64,000 nt of DNA from Candidatus Iainarchaeum sp. (GCA_018304425.1 JAGVWE010000002.1:372001-436000), one strand, 5' to 3'; shown: positions 54,008 to 64,000, counted from the stretch's first letter. The notes: generated from the letters alone by a model not told the origin. Translations and numbers: made by a program.

Positions 54008-55051
54008 TTAGTGAATTTCCTCCATGTGCTTCGAGTACTGCGCGTACTCCAGGTAGGTCTTGCGTTTCATGTAGTCTTCGGTGCGCCGTGCCAGCCCCCT
54101 CCGTTCCTCGATCAAGGGCTTTACTTCCAGCACGAAGGCGTCGCTTCCGCTGCCGGAACCATAGGACACCACCAAAATCCGTGCCCCTGGCCTGGCCTTG
54201 TCCAGCACCTTCGTGAGGCCCAGCGGGCTGCACCCCGAGTAGGTGTTTCCAATGGCGGTCACGAGCAGCCCGTCCTTGTACTGTTCGGGCTTGAACCCGA
54301 GCTTGGCCGCGGCCGCGATCGGGAATTTCGCGTTCGGCATGTGGAACACCGCGTAGTCAAAGTCCGTTGGTTGTAAGTGGGTCTTGTCCAGCATGGCCTT
54401 GGTTGCCTGGAGGACATGCTTGAAGTAAGCCGGTTCCCCGGTGAAGCGGCCCGCATGCCTGGGGTGGGGGGACAGCCCGCGCCGCCAAAAGTCCGGCGTG
54501 TCACTGGTGAAGGAGCAGGTGTCCTTAATTTCCGCCAGCCACTCGCTTTCCTGGCTTCCCACAATAAAAGCCGCGCCGCCCGCCGCGGCACTGTACTCCA
54601 ATGCGTCGCCTGGAGCCGCCTGGGAGGTGTCCGCTCCAATGGCCAGGCCATATTTTATCATGCCACTCTGCACCAACCCCATGCACATCTGGAGGGCGGC
54701 GGTTCCCGCCTTGCACGCGAACTCGGTGTCAGCCGCCGTGTAATGGTTTCCGGCACCAATGGCTTCGCCCACGATTCCAGCCGTTGGCTTCACGGCATAG
54801 GGATGCGATTCCGAGCCCACGTAAATGGCTCCAAGGTCTTTGGGGTTGATCAGCGCGCGCGCCAGGGCGTTCCTTGCCGCCTCAACGGCAATCGTGGCCG
54901 TGTCTTCGTCCTTGCCTGGCACGCTTTTTTCCTGGATGCCCAAGCCGTCCACGATTCGCCGCGTGTCCGCGCCCCACACCCGGGCAATGGTTTCCGCCTT
55001 GATGCGGTACTTCGGGATATACGCCCCATACCCAACGATTCCGGCAGTCAT
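54008..55051 (-). CDS. Hydroxymethylglutaryl-CoA synthase (archaeal type)
   Basis: [79 protein letters not shown]. Confidence 0.93.
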   Translation of the reverse strand: MTAGIVGYGAYIPKYRIKAETIARVWGADTRRIVDGLGIQEKSVPGKDEDTATIAVEAARNALARALINPKDLGAIYVGSESHPYAVKPTAGIVGEAIGAGNHYTAADTEFACKAGTAALQMCMGLVQSGMIKYGLAIGADTSQAAPGDALEYSAAAGGAAFIVGSQESEWLAEIKDTCSFTSDTPDFWRRGLSPHPRHAGRFTGEPAYFKHVLQATKAMLDKTHLQPTDFDYAVFHMPNAKFPIAAAAKLGFKPEQYKDGLLVTAIGNTYSGCSPLGLTKVLDKARPGARILVVSYGSGSGSDAFVLEVKPLIEERRGLARRTEDYMKRKTYLEYAQYSKHMEEIH

Positions 55052-56337
55052 GAAAATGCCTCAACCAATTGTTTGGCGCGGTCAACGGTTATATTCTTTT
55101 CCTTTACCATGGCGTCAGCCACTCGGTCAATCAACTTGTTTGCCGCGCCGCCCAGTACCGCGATATTCTTGGCATGCAGCTTCATGTGGCCGCGCTGGAT
55201 GCCTTCCGTGGCCAGGGCCCGGATGGCGGCAAAGTTCTGGGCCAACCCGACCGAGGCCATGACCTCGCCGAGCTCGTGCGCGGTTTTCACGCCCAAGAGC
55301 TTGACGTTTATTTTCGCGATGGGATGGGTTTTCGTTGCGCCTCCCACCAAACCTACTGCCAGGGGTAACTCGATTTTTCCTTTTAAGTGGCCTTCCCGTG
55401 TTTTCTCGTAGCTGGTGAGGGTGGTGTACTTCCGGTTGTAAGCGGCATACGAGTGGGCTCCGGCTTCCACGGCGCGGAAGTCGTTGCCCGTGGCAACCGT
55501 TACCGCGTCGATGCCGTTCATGATGCCCTTGTTGTGCGTGGTTCCCCGGAACGGGTCCGCGGCGGCAAACGCCCAGGCATCCAGGACGGCTTCCACGACT
55601 TCCGCTCCTTTCAATCCCAGTTCCTTGACGCTTTCCGCCAGCACCTCTTTTGTCCACACGGCTTCCGCCCGGAACAACCTGAAAATCGCCAGATTGGAGA
55701 TGATGCGCAGCCTGACCTTTCCGCCTGTCAGTTCTTCAATTTTTGGCGCTATCCCCTCTGCCATCGTGTTAATCGAGTTCGCGCCCATGGCGTCGCGCAC
55801 GTCCACAATCAGGTGCACGATCAATTGCTTGCCGCGCACGGTGTCAATCACGCGTGCTTCCAGGTCCATGGCTCCGCCGCCGAACTGCTTCAAGCCGGGA
55901 AACACCTGGTTCGCATCGTTCACCAGTTCTTCTTTCTGGTCTTCCACGGCTTTCTTGGCCTTTGCCAGGTCCTTGACCTGCACGACCTGGATTTGGGCGA
56001 TCATCAGCGGCCCAGTAGAGCTGGCCGTGAAACCCCCGCTTGCGCGTGCCAGCTTGGCCGCGTAACTGGCCGCGGCCACGACGCTGGGTTCTTCCAGGGC
56101 CATGGGCACCAAATAATCCCTGCCGTTTACCTGGAAGTTAGTGGCCAAGCCCAGGGGCAGGGGCATGACGCCGTACACGTTTTCAATCATCTTGTCCGCC
56201 AGGGAAAACGCAAGGCAACCGGTTTGCTTGAGCAAGGCCGTTTCTTCTGGGGAGAGGCCGGCAACCGCGGCTATTTCTTCGAGCCGCTCGTCTTGGCTTT
56301 TCTTGTAGAACCCCTGCAATGCGGAACTCTTTGCCAT
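55048..56337 (-). CDS. Hydroxymethylglutaryl-CoA reductase, class II-like
   Basis: [96 protein letters not shown]. Confidence 0.92.
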   Translation of the reverse strand: MAKSSALQGFYKKSQDERLEEIAAVAGLSPEETALLKQTGCLAFSLADKMIENVYGVMPLPLGLATNFQVNGRDYLVPMALEEPSVVAAASYAAKLARASGGFTASSTGPLMIAQIQVVQVKDLAKAKKAVEDQKEELVNDANQVFPGLKQFGGGAMDLEARVIDTVRGKQLIVHLIVDVRDAMGANSINTMAEGIAPKIEELTGGKVRLRIISNLAIFRLFRAEAVWTKEVLAESVKELGLKGAEVVEAVLDAWAFAAADPFRGTTHNKGIMNGIDAVTVATGNDFRAVEAGAHSYAAYNRKYTTLTSYEKTREGHLKGKIELPLAVGLVGGATKTHPIAKINVKLLGVKTAHELGEVMASVGLAQNFAAIRALATEGIQRGHMKLHAKNIAVLGGAANKLIDRVADAMVKEKNITVDRAKQLVEAFS

Positions 56338-56489
56338 AACGCCACCATCCCCTATGCTTGCAAAGTTAAATAGAAACCGGCTGGTAAACTACCTTTGCCC
56401 GCGCAACCTATTTAAAGCTTGCGTTGATTGTCCCCCAAAAAAACGGTGATTGTCTAACCTTGTCGTTTCGGGTCAAAGCCGTAGACAGC

Positions 56490-57488
56490 TTATGCCAGCG
56501 AGTAAAGCGTTTTCCGTGCATCGGCGGCGTGCGTGGCCTGTAGTACCAGGCCGTGGCCGATGAGGCCGTCTAGGGCGCGTCGCACGGTCCGGCCCGGTAA
56601 ACCTGTTTCCTGGATGAGTTCTTTTTGCGTGAGCTCGCCGCGGACTTCGAGGAGTTTGACGAGGAATTTCGCGCTGGGGCTCAGGTCCCTGGCTTCGGCA
56701 GGGTGTGCCTTTCGTTCTTCGAAGCGTTTGGCGAAGTAAATGGGTTTGCCCTTCAGGATGGTCAGGTCGTTGTCCACCGCGGTTCGCCGCTGGCCGTCCG
56801 CGATGAGTTCGCAGCCCCACAATTCGTGGAAGTTCTTGAGCTCGATTTTTGCGTGGTCTTCAACCACTAGGGGCCGCCGCGCGCGGTCCATGGAATTCAT
56901 GGAAACGATTTCAAGGGCTTTCGTCGTGGGCAGGATGTGGGGGCCCCAGGCCGACAACGCGTGGCCGGTGCTTCCCGTGGGCGTGGCCACCAGTACCCCG
57001 TCACTGGCCTCGTTCCACACCCGTTTTCCGTTCACGTACAAGTCGAATTCCATGTAGTGCCCGGGTTGTTTGGGCACCAGCAGGTATTCGTTCAGGGCCA
57101 GGGGCACGTTTCGGGGGGAGAGGGCTTGCAGCCGGGTTCGTTCTTCGACCCTGAACTTTCCTTGGAGGATGTCCGGGGAGTCCTTGTCGAAGTCGCGGAA
57201 GTTCCAGTCCATGAGGTAGCCTTTCTCGCCGCAGTTCACACCCAGCAAAGGGGATTTGTTCTTCGTGTGCCGGGCCGCGTACAGCATGGTTCCGTCTCCC
57301 CCGAACACAAGCGTCAAATCAACCTGGAATTCGTCGATGTCCACGGCCTTCTTGACCAGCGAAAAGCTGCGGTCCACCATGCAGGTCAGGCCGGCTTTTT
57401 CGAGGAGCCGGAGGGCGTGCAGGGCCCTTTTTTTGGCCAAATTGTTGGCGTAGTTGCCCACAATGCCAACGGCGTGTGGAACCGGCAT
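56490..57488 (-). CDS. NAD kinase-like protein fused to a C-terminal winged helix
   Basis: LVFGGDGTMLYAARH, NEYLLVPKQPGHYMEF, SDGVLVATPTGSTGHALSAWGP; tail SAKFLVKLLEVRGELTQKELIQETGLPGRTVRRALDGLIGHGLVLQ. Confidence 0.88.
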   Translation of the reverse strand: MPVPHAVGIVGNYANNLAKKRALHALRLLEKAGLTCMVDRSFSLVKKAVDIDEFQVDLTLVFGGDGTMLYAARHTKNKSPLLGVNCGEKGYLMDWNFRDFDKDSPDILQGKFRVEERTRLQALSPRNVPLALNEYLLVPKQPGHYMEFDLYVNGKRVWNEASDGVLVATPTGSTGHALSAWGPHILPTTKALEIVSMNSMDRARRPLVVEDHAKIELKNFHELWGCELIADGQRRTAVDNDLTILKGKPIYFAKRFEERKAHPAEARDLSPSAKFLVKLLEVRGELTQKELIQETGLPGRTVRRALDGLIGHGLVLQATHAADARKTLYSLA

Positions 57489-57667
57489 AGAGACTATGGG
57501 GGGCCCGAAGAATAAAAACCCATCAGATTAGCGGCCATTTTTGCTGGCTTACATGCTTTTAAGGGGTTTTAGGTAGTTTCCTGCCGCCTTTTTTTGAGTG
57601 GTTTTTTCGTCGATTAATTAAGAATTTAAACGTTTGCGGGGTTTGTTTGCTTGGGGGGTTGCTCGGC

Positions 57668-60355
57668 ATGAAACGTTTTGCTTTCGCTTTTGAGGAGATG
57701 CGTGCTTCGCCTGAAACCGTTTTCTTGTTGGGAAACAAGGGCGCGCAACTCGCCGAGATGACCTCGATTGGTTTGCCGGTTCCCTTCGGTTTCACGATTT
57801 CCACGGATGCCTGCCGAGAGTTCTTCGCTGCCAAGGGCCAGTGGCCGAGCGGCTTGAAGGAGCAGGTGCGGGAAAAAATTGCCAGCCTGGAGAAAAAGGC
57901 CGGCAAGCAGTTTGGTTCCCGGGAAAACCCCCTGCTGGTTTCCGTGCGGTCAGGCTCTTATGTCTCCATGCCTGGCATGATGGACACGGTCTTGAACCTG
58001 GGTTTGAACGATGAAACCGTGCGGGGCCTGGCTACCCAGACCGGGAACGAGCGCATGGCTTTCGACTCTTATCGTAGGTTCATCCACATGTTTGCCGACG
58101 TGGTCATGGGCGTAAAACACGAACTGTTCGAGGAAGCCATCGCCGAACTCAAGCACAGCGTGAACGCGAAGTCGGACACCGACCTCTCCACTGGGCAGCT
58201 CCAGCAGCTCGTGGACCGGTATAAGGCCATCGTTACAGAATTCGCGGGGCAGTCTTTTCCGTCCGATGCCTGGGCGCAGCTGGAAATGGCGGTTTCCGCG
58301 GTCTTCCGCTCATGGTACAATGAGCGCGCCATCAAGTACCGGGAAATCAACAACCTGCGCCATGACGCGGGCACGGGTGTTACCGTGCAGTCCATGGTGT
58401 TCGGCAACATGGGAAACGACTCGGCCACCGGCGTTTGTTTCACGCGCAACCCGTCCACCGGGGCCAAGGAATTTTTCGGGGAGTTCCTCATCAATGCCCA
58501 GGGCGAAGATGTTGTTGCTGGCATCCGCACCCCCCAGCCCATCCAGGAGTTGGAGAAGTTCATTCCCTCTGCTTACCTGGAGCTGGTGCGCATTCAGGCC
58601 CTCCTGGAAACGCATTACAAGGATTTGCAGGACATCGAGTTCACGGTCGAGCACGGCAAGTTGTTCATGTTGCAGACCCGGGCAGGCAAGCGCACGGCGC
58701 AGGCCGCGGTCAGGGTCGCAGTGGACATGGTCAACGAGCGGCTCATTTCCCGGGAGGAAGCATTGTTGCTGGTAAAGGCCGAGCAGTTGGACAAGCTCTT
58801 GCACAAGCAACTGGATCCCGAGGCCAAGAAGAAGGCGCTGGTCATTGCCCGTGGCCTGCCGGCAAGCCCGGGCGCGGCGGTTGGCCAGGTCGTGTTTTCG
58901 GCGAGGAAGGTGGCGGAGCTCTTCAAGAAGGACAAGAATGCCCAGCTCATCTTGGTTCGGACGGAGACCAGCCCCGAGGACATTGAGGGCATGCACCTCG
59001 CGAAGGGCATCCTTACCGCGCGCGGGGGCCTCACTAGTCATGCCGCGGTCGTTGCGCGGGGCATGGGCAAGTGTTGCGTGGCGGGTTCCAACGACATCAT
59101 GGTCGAGGAAAAGAACAAGAAGTTCAAGGCCGGGGACTTGAACATCATGGAGTTGGAATGGGTTTCCCTGGATGGTTCGGCAGGCGAGGTTTACCTGGGC
59201 CAGTTGCCGGTTTCCGACCCCACGTTTTCCAAGGACTTCGAGATCCTCATGTCGTGGGCTGACAAGGTGCGTCGCCTGAAAGTCAGGGCCAACGCCGATA
59301 CCCCGGTTGACGCGCGGAAGGCGCGGGAGTTCGGTGCGCAGGGCATCGGCTTGTGCCGGACCGAGCACATGTTTTTTGAGAAGGGCCGCATTAAGGCGGT
59401 CAGGGAAATGATTGTGGCTCCTGACAAGGAGGGCCGGCTGAAGGCCCTGGCCAAGCTCCTGCCCTTCCAGAAAGGCGATTTCAAGGCCTTGTTCAAGGAG
59501 ATGAACGGCCTGCCCGTGGTTATTCGCCTCCTGGACCCGCCCCTGCATGAGTTCCTGCCGAAGAGCAAGAAGCAGTTGCTGGATCTGGCCGAAGAAATGG
59601 ATGTGCCCTACAAGAAGCTCCGCCGTGTCGTGAAGGGCTTGCACGAATGCAACCCCATGCTTGGGCATAGGGGCTGTAGGCTGGGATTGACGTACCCTGA
59701 AATAAACGAGATGCAGTGCAGGGCCGTTTTTGAAGCGGCTTTGGAGTGTGAGGCAGAAGGCTTTAGGCCCTTGCCTGAAATTGAGGTTCCATTGGTTGGT
59801 TTCGCGAATGAGTTGGTGGAAACCCGGAAAGTCATTGAACGCATTGCGCGGGAAACCGGGGTTGAAGGCAAAGTCCATTACAAGATTGGCACCATGATCG
59901 AGTTGCCGCGCGCCTGCGTGACCGCGGACGAGATCGCGCCCCACGCCGACTTCTTTTCCTTTGGCACCAATGATTTGACGCAGACCACCCTGGGTTTTTC
60001 GAGGGATGACGTCGGCAAATTCGTGCCCATTTTCCTGCAGCAGGGCATCCTGTCCAAGGACCCATTCCAGGTCATTGACCGGGAGGGAGTCGGAAAGCTC
60101 ATGCACACCTGCATCGAGAAGGGCCGTTCAGTCAAGCCTAGCCTCGAGGTTGGCATCTGTGGCGAGCACGGGGGGGAGGCGGAATCCGTGATGTTCTGCC
60201 ATGAACTGGGCTTGGATTACGTTTCTTGTTCGCCGTTCCGGATTCCCATCGCCCGCCTTGCCGCGGCGCAGGCCGTCATTCTCGAGGCCAAAGCCATTGA
60301 CGGAATAGGCGTCGTTAAACCCGTGGCCTCCCTGTCCCCCGTTGCCGAGCCCTGA
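57668..60355 (+). CDS. ppdK: Pyruvate, phosphate dikinase
   Basis: LLGNKGAQLAEMTSIGLPVPFGFTIS, NMGNDSATGVCFTRNPSTGAKEFFGEFL, LTARGGLTSHAAVVARGMGKCCV, GLCRTEHMFF, MLGHRGCRLGLTYPEI, FGTNDLTQTTLGFSRDD. Confidence 0.96.
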   Translation: MKRFAFAFEEMRASPETVFLLGNKGAQLAEMTSIGLPVPFGFTISTDACREFFAAKGQWPSGLKEQVREKIASLEKKAGKQFGSRENPLLVSVRSGSYVSMPGMMDTVLNLGLNDETVRGLATQTGNERMAFDSYRRFIHMFADVVMGVKHELFEEAIAELKHSVNAKSDTDLSTGQLQQLVDRYKAIVTEFAGQSFPSDAWAQLEMAVSAVFRSWYNERAIKYREINNLRHDAGTGVTVQSMVFGNMGNDSATGVCFTRNPSTGAKEFFGEFLINAQGEDVVAGIRTPQPIQELEKFIPSAYLELVRIQALLETHYKDLQDIEFTVEHGKLFMLQTRAGKRTAQAAVRVAVDMVNERLISREEALLLVKAEQLDKLLHKQLDPEAKKKALVIARGLPASPGAAVGQVVFSARKVAELFKKDKNAQLILVRTETSPEDIEGMHLAKGILTARGGLTSHAAVVARGMGKCCVAGSNDIMVEEKNKKFKAGDLNIMELEWVSLDGSAGEVYLGQLPVSDPTFSKDFEILMSWADKVRRLKVRANADTPVDARKAREFGAQGIGLCRTEHMFFEKGRIKAVREMIVAPDKEGRLKALAKLLPFQKGDFKALFKEMNGLPVVIRLLDPPLHEFLPKSKKQLLDLAEEMDVPYKKLRRVVKGLHECNPMLGHRGCRLGLTYPEINEMQCRAVFEAALECEAEGFRPLPEIEVPLVGFANELVETRKVIERIARETGVEGKVHYKIGTMIELPRACVTADEIAPHADFFSFGTNDLTQTTLGFSRDDVGKFVPIFLQQGILSKDPFQVIDREGVGKLMHTCIEKGRSVKPSLEVGICGEHGGEAESVMFCHELGLDYVSCSPFRIPIARLAAAQAVILEAKAIDGIGVVKPVASLSPVAEP

Positions 60356-60443
60356 AAAAGTGAGCCGGGCGCAGTCTTTTATAGGATGTATTTCCTACAT
60401 AGATGGGGTTTCGTTGGGTTTCTTGGACCGCTTTTTTGGCCGG

Positions 60444-61724
60444 ATGGAACCGGTTCCGGACACTACTGCCATTTTGTTGCTCCCCGAATTCCTGGATTTC
60501 CTGGACAAGCGGGAGGCGGTCGAGTTCTCCGCATTGATGAAGCGGGTCTCGCCCAGGCTCAACGAGATTCAAACCGTTCAGGAAGAGTTGTCCAGGCAAT
60601 TGGATGATTTCAGGAAAAGGAACCTGGAACTTGAGGAAGGCCACACGCGGCTGCGCAAAATAGTGGAGAGTTCCAAGCGCGGCTTTCTTTTGGCCATGGA
60701 CACCGTGCTTGCGAAGACAAAGGTCCCAGATCTCGAAAATTTTGAGGCCGTGAAGGCCTTTGCCGCCGACTCGCTGGCGCTTCTTGAACGGGAAGTGGTT
60801 TCCTTTGGCAAGAACATCGTGTACACAGGCCTGGTCATGCGGCGCGAGTTGAAGGATTTCGGCAAGGCCCTTCAGGAATTCCAGTCCCTCCTGGTTGACC
60901 TCAACGGTTTGGTTGCCAAGTCAGCCCTCAACCAGGTCAGCCGGTGCCGGGCCGGGCTGAAAGACCTGCAAGCGTTGCTGGCCGAGCGCGGGAGCCTGAC
61001 CGAGAAGGCGGCCGCACTCGAAGCCCAATTAGCGGAACTACGGCAAAAAACGGATGACACTTCCCAAGAGCTTTCTCTGCTTAGGGCAAGCCCCGAGCTG
61101 GTGGAATGGGAGAAATTGGTCGGGCAGCGCGATGAACTCCTGGCCAGGCAAAGGGACTTGAAGAACCGGTTGGTGGGCTTGCTGGCCTTTGTCGACAAGC
61201 AACTCCGGCGGTTCTTGAAGCGGGTCCAGGCTGGGCATTACGGCTTGGACCCACGGCAGGCAAAGATCTTGGGCCTTTACCTGGAAAACCCCTTTGACGC
61301 CATCCGCGAGGACCCGGAGGCCAGGGAACTCAAGCGCCTGCTTTTGCAACTTAGGCCGCTGCTGGAAGCCGAGGACATCGGCGTAAAAGACGACCGAGAA
61401 CGTGAGCGAAAGCTTGCCACCTTGAACGAGCTAATTGCCCACGACTTTTTCACGGAAATCTTCTCGAAATTCAACGCCTTGGAAGCGGAGCTTTTCGCGC
61501 TCGGCCAACGACTTTCCGGCATGAAACTCGGCGACCAAATCATTGCCCGCGAGAAATGGCTGCATGGCCTTGAAGGCCTCAAGGCAAGTGCTGCTGAGGA
61601 GCTTTCCATGGTGCGTGCGCGCCTCACCGAAAATGAGGAACAGGTCATGCAGTGCAAGGGGCAAATAGAGACGCTGGTGCTTGCCGCCCTGCGCAGCCGC
61701 GTCATCCTCAAAGTGGACTTATAA
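60444..61724 (+). CDS. Large coiled-coil protein
   Basis: about 427 aa, heptad-rich throughout; ORF opens at 60342 but upstream part overlaps ppdK; TTG at 60414 also possible. Confidence 0.7.
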   Translation: MEPVPDTTAILLLPEFLDFLDKREAVEFSALMKRVSPRLNEIQTVQEELSRQLDDFRKRNLELEEGHTRLRKIVESSKRGFLLAMDTVLAKTKVPDLENFEAVKAFAADSLALLEREVVSFGKNIVYTGLVMRRELKDFGKALQEFQSLLVDLNGLVAKSALNQVSRCRAGLKDLQALLAERGSLTEKAAALEAQLAELRQKTDDTSQELSLLRASPELVEWEKLVGQRDELLARQRDLKNRLVGLLAFVDKQLRRFLKRVQAGHYGLDPRQAKILGLYLENPFDAIREDPEARELKRLLLQLRPLLEAEDIGVKDDRERERKLATLNELIAHDFFTEIFSKFNALEAELFALGQRLSGMKLGDQIIAREKWLHGLEGLKASAAEELSMVRARLTENEEQVMQCKGQIETLVLAALRSRVILKVDL

Positions 61725-61743
61725 GCCAAGGTATAAGCCAAGG
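61720..61743 (+). repeat. Perfect 12-bp tandem duplication TATAAGCCAAGG x2 across stop codon
   Basis: 61720-61731 and 61732-61743; TAA stop lies in copy 1. Confidence 0.8.
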
Positions 61744-61756
61744 CCCTGGCCTGGCC

Positions 61757-62455
61757 TTACACCTGTTCAAAGAGGTCCTTGTTCGAAGCCACCAGGATAC
61801 CGTTCGGTGTGATTTCAATGGGGTGCAGCCTTTCCGCTATCTTCGTGTTCCGCATCTTGAGGATGGCCGTGCTCCGGACAAACCGGTCGTCTACCTTGGT
61901 GTGGTACAGCAGGATAACCCCGTCCGCGACATATTCTTCGAGGCCGTACAAGCTGGACTCCTTGTTGAGGCTGATTTCGTTCGTGATGACACTCGTTGCC
62001 CCAATCCGCTTCAGCATCTTGCCCAGGCCCAAGATGCGTTTCCTTGCATCCAATTCCCGTTCAAAGTAGAGCCTGAAAATGACTCCCGGGTCAATGACCA
62101 CGCGTTTGGCGTCGATTCGCGCTACGGTGTCCTCGATGGCGTCGCGCAGCTTGTCAAAATCGTACAATTCGATGGTGTTCACTTCGATCTTGTGGTCCTG
62201 GATGAGTTTCCGGAAGTCCCAGCCAAAGACCGAGCCCGTGTTCAGGATTTCTTCCTTGGTCTCCTCCAATGAGATGTATACGCCTGGCTCATTGAAATCA
62301 ACTACCCCGTTGTGGAGGAATTGGAGGCAAAAGATGGTCTTCCCGCTGCCTGGATCGCCGCTTAACACGATGAGGCTCCCCTTCGGGATGCCGCCATTGC
62401 AGAGCGCGTCAAATCCCGGAATGCCTGTTTGCGTCCGCTCGACCTCGACTTTCAT
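61757..62455 (-). CDS. KaiC/RAD55-like RecA-fold ATPase
   Basis: TGIPGFDALCNGGIPKGSLIVLSGDPGSGKTIFCLQFLHNG, GVYISLEETKEEI, RVVIDPGVI; canonical Walker A and catalytic Glu pair. Confidence 0.88.
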   Translation of the reverse strand: MKVEVERTQTGIPGFDALCNGGIPKGSLIVLSGDPGSGKTIFCLQFLHNGVVDFNEPGVYISLEETKEEILNTGSVFGWDFRKLIQDHKIEVNTIELYDFDKLRDAIEDTVARIDAKRVVIDPGVIFRLYFERELDARKRILGLGKMLKRIGATSVITNEISLNKESSLYGLEEYVADGVILLYHTKVDDRFVRSTAILKMRNTKIAERLHPIEITPNGILVASNKDLFEQV

Positions 62456-62480
62456 GGAAACACATGAAACATTATTGTTT

Positions 62481-62492
62481 CCCTATATAAAG
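62481..62492 (+). promoter_or_regulatory. Putative TATA box (ccctatataaag) of sugar transferase gene
   Basis: About 25-36 nt upstream of ATG at 62517. Confidence 0.6.
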
Positions 62493-62516
62493 GTTTCTGG
62501 TAACCATTTGCTTGAA

Positions 62517-63149
62517 ATGCGGGCTGCCGGTTATTTCGAGGTAAAACGGTTAATGGACTTCCTTTTTTCCGCGTGTAGCCTCGTGGTTTTGCTCCCCTTG
62601 TTCGCCTTGATTGCCGTGGTCTTGTTCTTGGACAGCCCGGGCCCGGTCTTTTACCGCCAGGAACGCGTGACCCAGAAGGGCAAGCCCTTCCAGATATGGA
62701 AGTTCCGCTCCATGGTGCCTGGCGCGCGCGACCTCCAGTTCAGCCGAGGCATCCAGGCAGAAGCCCTAGTGACCCGCTTTGGGCGCTTGCTGCGCCGCAC
62801 CCACTTCGACGAGTTCCCGCAACTCATCAATGTCCTGCTCGGGGATATGAGCCTGGTCGGACCGAGGCCGCTCATGACCAAATGGGTTGGGGAACGCGCG
62901 CAGGCCAACCCCATGGCCTTGCAGCGGTTCAAGGTCAAGGCAGGCATGGCAGGCCTTGAACGGCTCTTCTTCCTGCTTCAAGACGATGCCCCCGCCCTGG
63001 CCCGCTTTTTCCCGGGCCTGGCGTCCTTCATTGGTTCCACTGACCTGGGCTACCTTGACAGCTATTACGTGAACCACGTTTCACCTGCATTGGACCTCAA
63101 AATCTTTGCCCTCACCTTTTACATGTCTTTGAAGCGCTTTTTCGGTTAA
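62517..63149 (+). CDS. Bacterial-type sugar transferase (undecaprenyl-P sugar phosphotransferase-like)
   Basis: N-term [80 protein letters not shown]. Confidence 0.92.
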   Translation: MRAAGYFEVKRLMDFLFSACSLVVLLPLFALIAVVLFLDSPGPVFYRQERVTQKGKPFQIWKFRSMVPGARDLQFSRGIQAEALVTRFGRLLRRTHFDEFPQLINVLLGDMSLVGPRPLMTKWVGERAQANPMALQRFKVKAGMAGLERLFFLLQDDAPALARFFPGLASFIGSTDLGYLDSYYVNHVSPALDLKIFALTFYMSLKRFFG

Positions 63150-63184
63150 CCCCTTGAAGGGAGTTGGGGCAGGGAGAGGCCAGC

Positions 63185-63865
63185 CTATTTTCTTGCGGTG
63201 ACCAGGTAATTGACGCAGAAGGACTGTTGCCTGGGTTGGTCCAGCAGCAACCCGAGGACATTCGGCAACACGTAGAACGGGGCCTTGAAAAGATGCCAAA
63301 GCGTTTGGGAGAGGAAGCCAGGCCGCGGAATCCATTTGACGTAGATGTTGAACCACTGGATGAGCGAGGCAAGGGTTCCCACCTGGTTTTCGATGCGCAT
63401 GGTTCCATAGTCTTTGAAGAGTTCCCTGAAACCGTCCGGCGTGAACCGCCAGTTGTCCTCTGGTTCATTGTGAATGCGCCAGTTGCCGTGGGTGGTAAGG
63501 AAAACCATGCCACCTTTTTTCAGCACCCGGTGCATTTCCTTGACCACTTCAAACGGTTGCCGGACATGTTCGAGGACCTGCGTGCAAAGGATCACATCCA
63601 TGGATTGGTCCTTGAGGGGCAGTTGTTCCCCATAACCAAGCACGTCAATGCCGGTTGACTTCACGATGTCCAACCGCACCATTTGCCCGGCTTTCCCCTG
63701 GAATAGGTGCAAGTATTCCGGGTTCTGCGAGCCCAGGTCCAGCAAGGTTAGGCCGTGCCTGAACCTGAGTTCGCGTTCCACCGCCCGCCCAAGGCTTTTT
63801 CTGAGCCCGTTCAGTATGAGGAATTCGTACCGGAACAGGTGGCAGGGCTTTTGCTTGGGCGTCAT
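63185..63865 (-). CDS. Class I SAM-dependent methyltransferase
   Basis: LTLLDLGSQNPEYLHLFQGKAGQMVRLDI, MDVILCTQVLEHVRQPFEVVKEMHRVLKKGGMVFLTTHG. Confidence 0.88.
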   Translation of the reverse strand: MTPKQKPCHLFRYEFLILNGLRKSLGRAVERELRFRHGLTLLDLGSQNPEYLHLFQGKAGQMVRLDIVKSTGIDVLGYGEQLPLKDQSMDVILCTQVLEHVRQPFEVVKEMHRVLKKGGMVFLTTHGNWRIHNEPEDNWRFTPDGFRELFKDYGTMRIENQVGTLASLIQWFNIYVKWIPRPGFLSQTLWHLFKAPFYVLPNVLGLLLDQPRQQSFCVNYLVTARK

Positions 63866-64000
63866 CGGCCCAGCACCTCCTCATAGACGTTCTCGATTGC
63901 TATTGTGGTTTTTTGGATGTCCAACCGTTTTTCGGCCGCCTTGCGCGCGTTTTTCCCGATGGCGCGTCGTAAGTCTTCGTTCGCCAGCAATTCTTCGAGG
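63862..64000 (-). CDS. Glycosyltransferase C-terminus (partial, runs off window)
   Basis: EELLANEDLRRAIGKNARKAAEKRLDIQKTTIAIENVYEEVLGR*; typical GT4 C-terminal tail; ATGA overlap with downstream methyltransferase. Confidence 0.6.
   Translation of the reverse strand, partial: LEELLANEDLRRAIGKNARKAAEKRLDIQKTTIAIENVYEEVLGR

Noticed and set aside
55387-56373. 328-aa plus-strand ORF
   Set aside because: Antisense to HMG-CoA reductase
58310-60106. 598-aa minus-strand ORF
   Set aside because: Complete antisense shadow of ppdK, which has all PPDK signatures

Overview
This is a gene-dense archaeal chromosome segment with no rRNA, CRISPR array or IS element recognised. Archaeal origin is supported by TFE-alpha, the tRNA-C56 2'-O-methyltransferase, archaeal-type PEP carboxylase, an A1:U72 initiator tRNA and TATA boxes about 25 nt upstream of likely leaderless starts. 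The lineage is probably uncultivated (DPANN-like?), which is inference only. Main blocks: (i) 0-9.6 kb, central carbon: archaeal PEPC, aconitase, IDH, an ATP-citrate-lyase/citryl-CoA-synthetase-like pair plus separate citryl-CoA lyase, malic enzyme, and flanking glutaredoxin-like paralogues. (ii) 9.7-22.9 kb, mixed housekeeping, including a long RelA/SpoT homologue with a degenerate HD domain and a KaiC-like protein with a degraded active site, GGPP synthase, LysRS, SerRS and tRNAs Phe/Lys/Lys. (iii) 23-28 kb, initiator tRNA, winged-helix ORF behind palindromic operators, PRC-barrel protein, XerA-like recombinase. (iv) 27.5-30.3 kb, NadE-Thi4-ThiD2/ThiE locus. (v) 30.4-36 kb, lipoproteins and repeat proteins. 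(vi) 36-45 kb, glycosyltransferase/radical-SAM cluster containing an unusual interval (37.9-39.9 kb) with two paralogous Arg-rich ORFans, a recurrent CTACATAA motif and a long structured-looking noncoding stretch. (vii) 46.9-56.3 kb, an uninterrupted ten-gene classical-type mevalonate operon. (viii) NAD kinase with a C-terminal winged helix, PPDK, coiled-coil protein, KaiC/RAD55 ATPase and surface-glycan genes. All homology calls are from memory of families and motifs; no database search was run.
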